A stretch of 64,000 nucleotides of DNA from Smallanthus sonchifolius. Its lineage: Eukaryota; Streptophyta; Magnoliopsida; Asterales; Asteraceae. Positions 57,801 to 64,000 of this stretch are shown here, piece by piece; position 1 is the stretch's first letter; each line of letters begins with the position of its first letter. The stretch lies in contig CM042020.1 of NCBI GenBank assembly GCA_023525975.1, positions 15,430,001-15,494,000 of the forward strand, read 5' to 3'. A model generated the notes under the pieces. It was not told the DNA's origin, made no database searches, and saw only the letters and a program-made list of their open reading frames with translations. The position numbers were made by a program, and so were the translations under genes.

Positions 57801-58773
57801 TAGACTAGACACTTGTTTGACTTCTTGGTTGATTGGGAATGGGTTAGTGTGACACAAGTATGGAGCAAACAAGTAAAGAAAACAAGGTGGGTGGCCCCAC
57901 TTGGGTGGGTTTCGTCCGAGATAGGGTATGGGGTGGGGGTTTGGGTGTTGTCAAGTCATTTAGTTTAAATCCAATAGCTAGTTAGGTCGGTTCTAATTAG
58001 AATACACCCGGTAGGTGACACCGTGATATAATACTCGGTGTAGGAACTTTTAGTGATTAAAACTTTATATCTATATACCTAGATATATATATATATACAT
58101 ACATATATATAATTATTAGATGAAACATGGGTTGAGTATAGATCTCAGCAAGTCATCATCATTAAGATTTGATGTTGGAGTGGAGTACAAGCAAGGATAT
58201 AATGATGGTGATGTGATCTTTATGTTGCTTGCATCTTTGGTCATAATCATGATGATTATGACTCTTGAGTGTTGTGTAAGCAAAGCAATCATGATGATGA
58301 TGTGATTGATTTAGACGCGGTATACTACCCGAAATTAATACCCGTTTCAATATATTTAATTATTAAAACGTCCTACATTTTGTGTAGATTGACTAGCTTT
58401 AATAATCTGCTAGTGAATTCCCGACGTAGTTATTACTTGAACTATATTATACATGTATACACATAAAATAACTTAGAGTTATGTAACTTATTTATGTGTC
58501 AACTTTTTATAAAAGTTAGTCACCAATATTTATGTTTTTAAAGCGTCTCCCTAGACTTTTCTGGAATAACATTCTTTTTAATCACCAACGACCGTATCTT
58601 GTGGGTTGTAACCGTTTACTAATCTAGTAACTCTTGAAAATTACTAAAATATGGCACGTGTTCCTTTGCTAGACTTCTGACAATACCATGTCAAAGATAA
58701 TACTCCTAACAAATATAAAATACGAACGTGTCATTATGAATATGAATAATGACCTGAAATACTGGGTGTTAGA
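54885..58773 (-). repeat. 5' LTR of the second element
   Basis: TGTCACAACCCC to CTGGGTGTTAGA (the last motif has G for C). The 40-bp array (about 55415-55756) lost half a unit relative to the other LTR, which explains most of the 16-bp length difference. Conserved blocks at 55156-55190 and 56296-56318. Confidence 0.93.
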
Positions 58774-59678
58774 ACTTGGAGGGGCATAGAGCTCTTCACA
58801 GGCACATCCAATGTAATACTCCTTTTCATGCCATACAAGTGCATAACCAATAATGAACTTCCCTATATTATTATTATTATTATTATTATAGTCAGTTAAT
58901 ATTAAAAAAATAATAATTATAATTCCTCTTATTTTGAATGGTAATCTAATCAGATTGACACCGTAATGTAAATCTACCTGACTTCAGGAAATCCAATATG
59001 TGCCTTCGAATTTCTTCAATTATACCCCATCCACATGTTAGGGTTTCAATGTGGAGATAAACACCAGATATATGAGGATCATATGCTGCCTTGATCAAGT
59101 TTTCACATAGTTGTGGTAGGGATAAATCTGAAGAGAAACGACTCTTCACCTGATCAGATATCTGAAATTGCCAATAATAAACATTCATTCACGGAGGAAA
59201 ATGTATACAGATTAACTCTCTGATTCAAATATATTGTTCTAAATTTGCAATCAAACTATGTAATTCATCAATCATCAATCGAAGAAGTATAAAATTGACG
59301 GAGAAACGAAAGGATCGAAACAACCAAACCTTGCCGCGCAATTTGATATGCAATACAGTACCCTTTCGAACGGTTCGCCATGGGTAAGCAACGAGCATGC
59401 GCAGCTTTACGACGAAGCTCTTCCAAGCACCTGGAGTATTGTACTCAAATTCGCCACTAGGATACTCATCATTGTCGCCTTCGTTCAAATTCAATTTGGA
59501 TTTGAAATCGCCCTGATTCTCGCCTGAAACATCATAAATCTTTTTGGCGTGAGATGAGATTTGGGAAACGAATATAAACCAATTTAAATGAGTTTAAGTA
59601 AGTGAACAAACAATTTTATTAAATCAACAATAATTATGAAGTTAAACCGGATTATGGATACTTACTTAATGAAGCCAT
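58774..59678 (-). pseudogene. SPPA: SPPA-like protease copy B, 5' part (exons 1-4)
   Basis: Exon 1 59678-59666 (MASL and a split codon), exon 2 59523-59330, exon 3 59161-58978, exon 4 from 58863 until the LTR element at 58774. Exon sizes match copy A (13, 194, 184 bp). The translation keeps the family segments DEYPSGEFEY, YPWRTVRKGTVLHIKLRGK, ISDQVKSRFSSDLSLPQ and CGWGIIEEIRRHILDF. No transit peptide is visible. The remaining exons are 12 kb away at 44004-46795. Confidence 0.88.
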
Positions 59679-60159
59679 GCTATTGCTTGCTTGTGATTAG
59701 ATGAAGCAAATCAGTTTCATTAAATGGGCTTGTGATTACTAAGTATTAAACTAAACGTCAAGTCCACTTAGTTTTAAGAAAGACTTTTGACTTTGATGGA
59801 CAATTTTATTTATATTTTAAAGTGGTAATGACAAAAAAAAAAGTATACTAGAAAATGTTATAAAGTTTTTTTTTTTGTAAAAAAAATATATATTTATGAT
59901 AATATTTAAGCATTTCTAAAATAAAACAACTAGTCTTGAATAATCCGTGCGTTACAGCGGGTGGAGCGTTTCGACGACTCGGTTGTAAACATCTAGTCGA
60001 AAAACGTAGGTAGAAATAATCATGTTGTAATAGTGTATTCTAAATTTTAAAAAAAGTATTTTAGAAAAACAGTGAAAAGAATAAATTATTTTTAAAATTA
60101 AGAAGATTAAACTCGCAACTTAAAATAAAATTGTAATGTGATGTACAAGAGTGAGAATC

Positions 60160-60357
60160 AAGTAGCGGTACTTCGGTGACTTCTCATATGGGACGTCGTC
60201 GGTTCGAGTCTTGTTCTTGGGCAAGCCCGGGGGTGTTCTCATGTGGGTTTCCTTCTGGATTGGTGGGCTAGGTCACCACACTCTGTTCTTCGGGCGAAAG
60301 GCTGATATGTTTGTCAGGGTAATTCCGGGTGATCGGGTCATTGCTGTTAAAAAAAAA
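60160..60357 (+). mobile_element. SINE-like unit with pol III B box and poly-A
   Basis: GGTTCGAGTCT at about 60191 matches the pol III B box, with a weak A-box-like AGCGGTACTTCGG 30 bases before it. The unit ends in a run of nine A near 60349-60357. AAGTAG occurs just before the start and after the A run, a possible target duplication. Nested in the Helitron. Confidence 0.5.
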
Positions 60358-60390
60358 GTAGTACCAATATGGTCAATCTCTAGTAGATCC

Positions 60391-60856
60391 AATGTTTTAA
60401 AAATCGAACCGGATAGTAAACCTGATGTCTTACCGGTCCATTGGTTGGACTGGATTACGAATCGGACGACGTCTTAAAAATTATTAAAATACAAATAACA
60501 ATCCAAGTATCCAAAAAAATAATTCAAACTTAAAAATTTCATCCAACTTAAAAAATACACATAACAGTCTTTTTTTAGGAACACAGGTTCAAACATTTTC
60601 TCCAAATATTCAACAAACATAATAATCAAACTTAAAAATCCAACAAATATAATCCAAAGTGGGGACTTTTGGAACGTGAAAACCTGAAAAACGAAAAAAG
60701 ACTTTTTTTTCTTACAAAAACCGGTCCACTGGTTCAACCAGAAAATCTTGCCGATCGGCCGGTTATTATACAATCCGTTTTAAGCTATTAACCGAACCGC
60801 TAGAATGACCGAACCCCAATGGGACCGGCCGGTTCGGTACAGTTTTTAAAACACTG
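60391..60856. mobile_element. Inverted-repeat element with AAC-CGG ends
   Basis: Left end AATGTTTTAAAAATCGAACCGG and, inverted from the right, AGTGTTTTAAAAACTGTACCGAACCGG. The inside repeats ACCGG/CCGGT phrases. It resembles a widespread plant foldback family. Target duplication unclear. Confidence 0.5.
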
Positions 60857-61489
60857 ATCAGTTCCCATTTTCCAAAGTTTTTTTTCTTCATTCATTTCTC
60901 TAGAATGCTTTCTTCTTCGCTATCTTTTTCTCTGCAAATCTGAAAGAAGCAACCGTGATAGAAAATCCAATATTTTATTAAGAAAAGAGTTGTTTCATTT
61001 TTCTGGCAAGTTCACCGGAGAAATCAACCACTCTTCTCTTTCCACACAAACATCTTTCGGTGATTTCCAATCTTTCGGTGATTTCCGACGAGTCTACTAA
61101 CATTCTTAATGCAAGTCATGATATGAAATGGAGTGGTGGTGCAAGATAATATTCTCAGAGATAACTTCTGCCACAATATAGAAGAAGCTGCCTTCTTCCT
61201 CGAATCCCCCGCCGTCTCCACTTTCTACGAAACCACTGCTGCCGCGGCCGACGAAGACGCTCACGTGTCTTCGATACCTGGCCGAAACCCTAACTGTCCT
61301 TCTGATACACATTCCCTTTCGTTCTCTCCGTCGTCTTCTATAAATTAACAAAAAAAAAGCCAATTGATTGCTAACACGTGGATCACTAAAAAAACGCCAC
61401 GTGACCGGTACCGTGATACCGACCACGGGTTTTAATAAGTACATAATTTTGTGTAGGAAGTTTTCATAAAATTATAACACAAGCGTTAA

Positions 61490-61690
61490 TTTCATTTTTT
61501 TTTCTAAAGGCAAATACTATTGCAATGAAACCAGCACCAGGCAGAAACAAGGGAGCCAACCAACAAAACAAAATACAAAAGCTAGACCATTGATACAAAA
61601 AAGGAGGTAAACCAAAAACAACTAAAGAAAATAGCATAAAAAACCTATACCAACCTAGAAAAGAATACAACAAAGAAGTTAGCTATAACA
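61490..61690 (-). mobile_element. L1-type LINE 3' end with poly-A
   Basis: On the minus strand a segment typical of plant L1 3' UTRs (GTTGGCTCCCTTGTTTC, then TTTCATTGCAATAGTATTTGCC) ends in a run of about ten A (plus-strand T run near 61493). Coding sequence is absent, so the copy is strongly 5'-truncated. Confidence 0.6.
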
Positions 61691-61779
61691 CCTGCCACAA
61701 AAATGTTCAAGAAATGCTAAGATTAGAACCTATAAGGACTTGTGTATCTAAAATACCAAAGTCTAGGGTTAAAAATGAA

Positions 61780-61895
61780 AATTTATGAAAATAGCTAGAT
61801 ATTGGACCGATATCACTTTTCAATCGGTCCAAAGTGAATAAGGTTTTGGATATCGGACCGAAGCGAAACTCAGTCAGATATCGGACCGGCATCCT
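61780..61895. repeat. ATCGGACCGA phrase cluster
   Basis: TTGGACCGATATC, AATCGGTCCAA, ATATCGGACCGAAGCG and ATATCGGACCGGC occur within about 100 bp just before the LTR at 61903. Again a short, partly palindromic CpG phrase in mixed orientation. Confidence 0.65.
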
Positions 61896-61902
61896 TATTC
61901 AT

Positions 61903-64000
61903 TGTCACACCTCGACCGATGGCGGAATCATCGAGGCGGACAATAGAATGATTGTTCAAAAGCACATGATAACTAAAGGTTGCATAATTCATTAATTAAA
62001 TTTAAAGACAACAAGTTTCAAATACAATACATTTCAAATAACCTAGTCTAGTTCAAACATTAATTTATTTAACTAGGTCCATAGTTCCTAAATGGAGAGA
62101 TCTTCGACAAGCAGTCACATATCCAAACCTAAAACATTATTTAAATCAAGTGTCAACTAAAAAGTTGGTGAGTACATAGGTTTAGTAAATCCGGTAAATA
62201 GTAGTGTAAATCGTTTTGCAACTCATTGTTTATCTTATTAAACATAGTATATGATATACCATTTATTTAATCACAATTCAAACCGAGTTTGACGTGCTTG
62301 AACAGAGCACAACAGCTAAGTCCGGTATGTTTGAATATAGTTACCCACTATATCCGATATGATTGAATATAACACGCGGTTATATCCGAGTATGCAGTAA
62401 TAAACACCCTAACCGGGTGGGCTGGTCAGGCACAATAGATCTATCAATATTACAGTTGGTTGTCTTGTGTTTTAAATGTATGTACATCCAAAGAATAAGC
62501 ATATAGTCTCATGTATAACACGTATAAACAATTTGATTGAGTAGCATGAAATAATGTTTCACCCCAAAGTATGTAAAAGTGTAAAATAGGGGCTATGTAA
62601 CTCACCTGGCTAGCGGATATGATAATCCACGAGAGTAGGTGATACGGATGTTTGAAACCTAAGCACGATGGAACCCTATGTAGATAAATGGGTATTATTA
62701 TATGCTTATAGGTGTGTATCCGTATTTAATTGTGTATAGGTTTATAATAATATTTCTTAAAATTATTTGTGTAAAGTGTAGGTTTAGATTTACTTGAAAT
62801 CACTGATTTTGATCGAAACTGTTTCAGGTATCGAAACTATGTTCAAGTATCGAAACTATGTTCAATTATCGAAACTATGTTCAAGTATCGAAACTATGTT
62901 CAAGTATCGAAACTATGTTCAATCGAAACTACTAGTTTCGATTGACCTCAGAGCTGTCGAAACTTTCTTCTATCGAAACTACTTAGTTTCGATAAGTAGT
63001 TATTATGTATTATGTATTTATATAATAATAACAAATGAAAGAAAAGTCTTTATTTGACTAATTATATTGATATTTTATATATTAAAATTTATTTTAACAA
63101 GTTTATACAAAATAATGCAAGGTTCATAAAAAATGAGGCATTTTATATATATTAAATGTATTTTAATAAGTTTATAAAAATGTTACAAGATTTATAAAAA
63201 TTATGGGACATTTTATATAAAAATGTGTTTAAATAAGTTTATAAAAAGTATTATAAGATTTATAAAAATATATGGGATATTTTATATACATAAACATGTA
63301 TTACAAGATTTATAAAAATTGGAATAGTTTATAGATAAAAAGATCGTTTAATTGATTTCAAAATAAACGAACTATCAAACCGACTCGTTTTAGTCTTTAG
63401 TGTATAAAAATAATATTAAAATAAGTTAAGATAATTAAATAAAGTAAAAAAAATGAAAACAGAAGCAAAATGGGGTTGGGCCGGAGGCCGGAAGGTTCGA
63501 ACCCGCGACCTCAGCCTCGGACACACACACGCATAACCAGCCGGGCTACTGCCCATCGCTGGTTATGTGTGTAACGGATAAATTAAGTACACAAGGGCAA
63601 TTCAGGTCGCTGGACCTCGGTGACCGGTAAACCGTGTCCGAGGACATTGGGTTTGCCCGGTAACTCTCGTGCGATTGCTGTGATTTCGACTGGGATTGTT
63701 TACCTGATGATAACCGAAGCTAATGGAACCGAAATGAGGTTCGAACTTGGTCGCGAAGGGCCCGTACGGCAGGGCTTTGGAACTCGAAAAAGTCACAAGC
63801 GAGGATCGATTTCTGAGTGGAATTAGCTCTTGTAACTCTGGTCACAGCTTCACTCAGGGTCGACGAAGGTGATGGAGTCCTCAATTTGGAGTGAGAGTGT
63901 GTGGAAGGAGGGTAGCCAGTTCGCGCAGGGCCGACCATGGCCATTTATAGCCGGGCTTGATTCTTATGTTCAAACGTGCAATTGGGCACGTCCCGATATT
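61903..64000 (-). mobile_element. Ty3-type LTR, runs off the window
   Basis: Starts TGTCACACCTCGACCGATGGC, the head shared with the solo LTR at 14426, and contains both conserved LTR blocks (62149-62180 and 62588-62612). The window ends at GTCCCGATATT, which looks like the approach to an LTR terminus. The reading frames near 63600-63940 are probably not genes. Confidence 0.7.
62815..62996. repeat. TATCGAAACTATGTTCAAG tandem phrases
   Basis: Five to six copies of an 18-19-bp phrase (TATCGAAACTATGTTCAAG and variants), followed by two hairpins of the form ATCGAAACTA...TAGTTTCGAT. Located in the LTR at 61903. Confidence 0.85.

Larger units (their letters stand above)
46796..58773 (-). mobile_element. 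LTR retrotransposon with near-identical LTRs, inserted in SPPA exon 4
   Basis: 11978 bp. The LTRs are 46796-50700 (3905 bp) and 54885-58773 (3889 bp). The target duplication is ACTTC / ACTTG (46791-46795 and 58774-58778) with one mismatch, and copy A shows the uninterrupted sequence GCACTTGGAGG. Orientation is minus, from the primer site near 54881 and the polypurine tract at 50701. In the stretches compared the LTRs differ at few positions, so insertion was recent. The 4.2-kb interior has only degraded integrase/chromodomain remnants and no recognisable RT, RNase H, protease or gag. Transposition must have used proteins from elsewhere. Confidence 0.93.
59930..61443 (-). mobile_element. Helitron upstream of SPPA copy B
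   Basis: On the minus strand it begins TGTACTTATTAAAACCC (expected TC, here TG) and ends with the hairpin CCGCTGTAACGCACGG followed by ATTATTCAAGACTAG and then T. Comparison with the upstream region of copy A (AAAAGCAAATTTGTGTG near 37248) shows the empty site, so both borders are supported. It carries a SINE-like unit and an inverted-repeat element. No Rep/helicase gene. Confidence 0.8.

Noticed and set aside
63480..63560. GGTTCGAACCCGCGACCTC as a tRNA or SINE B box
   Set aside because: No A box, acceptor stem or poly-A partner was found. It lies within an LTR and is followed by an unrelated hairpin.
1..64000. CRISPR array, bacterial operon or integrated plant virus
   Set aside because: The tandem arrays have degenerate contiguous units without spacers. 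Gene structure is eukaryotic. The RT genes sit in Ty3-order elements with LTRs, and no movement or coat protein motif of a pararetrovirus was seen.

Overview
The window is a transposon-dense stretch of a plant nuclear genome. The evidence is spliced genes of plant-only families (a CYP71-clan P450, a UGT89-like glycosyltransferase and a plastid-type SppA protease), Ty3 chromoviruses primed by initiator-Met tRNA, and Helitron, hAT, MULE, CACTA, RTE and Tourist-like elements. The style of the LTR families and of the pre-gag reading frame suggests a eudicot, and I lean to Asteraceae, but that is inference. Only one reading frame that looks like an intact host gene is present, the P450, and even it departs from its family at two usually fixed residues.

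Layout. 1-17212 is a nest: an old LTR (1-206, 13555-14425, 16938-17212) was split by a complete Ty3/chromovirus (207-13549, TSD GTACA) and by a solo LTR (14426-16932, TSD GAGAT). The chromovirus itself carries a solo copia-like LTR in its integrase (4206-4829, TSD ACAGG) and an RTE LINE in its 5' LTR (11497-12327, TSD ACATAC). 17213-24740 holds a truncated RTE, three hAT-type elements including one with a transposase gene (18409-21810), a CACTA remnant, a Tourist-like MITE and a long foldback element. 24791-28129 is the two-exon P450, whose intron contains a Helitron. A non-autonomous CACTA (28568-29681) separates it from a broken UGT gene (30061-31425).

31470-61480 is a diverged tandem duplication of an SPPA (signal peptide peptidase A / protease IV-like) gene on the minus strand. 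Copy A (31613-35283) keeps all 14 exons but has a stop codon and two damaged splice sites. Copy B (44004-59678) lost exon 5 and has a 12-kb LTR element (46796-58773) in exon 4. The promoter side of each copy was invaded by Helitron-like elements, and between the copies lie a Helitron 3' end, a MULE with a 9-bp TSD (39341-41581), a copia LTR stub and a third fragment of the SPPA upstream region. The end of the window (61903-64000) is another LTR running off the edge.

The host genes do not form an evident working pathway: the P450 and UGT lie about 2 kb apart as in plant specialised-metabolism loci, but the UGT is dead. The most unusual material is in the LTRs. Otherwise unalignable LTRs share two short conserved blocks, one of which looks like a 5' splice site, and several carry arrays of short palindromic CpG phrases with a different vocabulary in each family.
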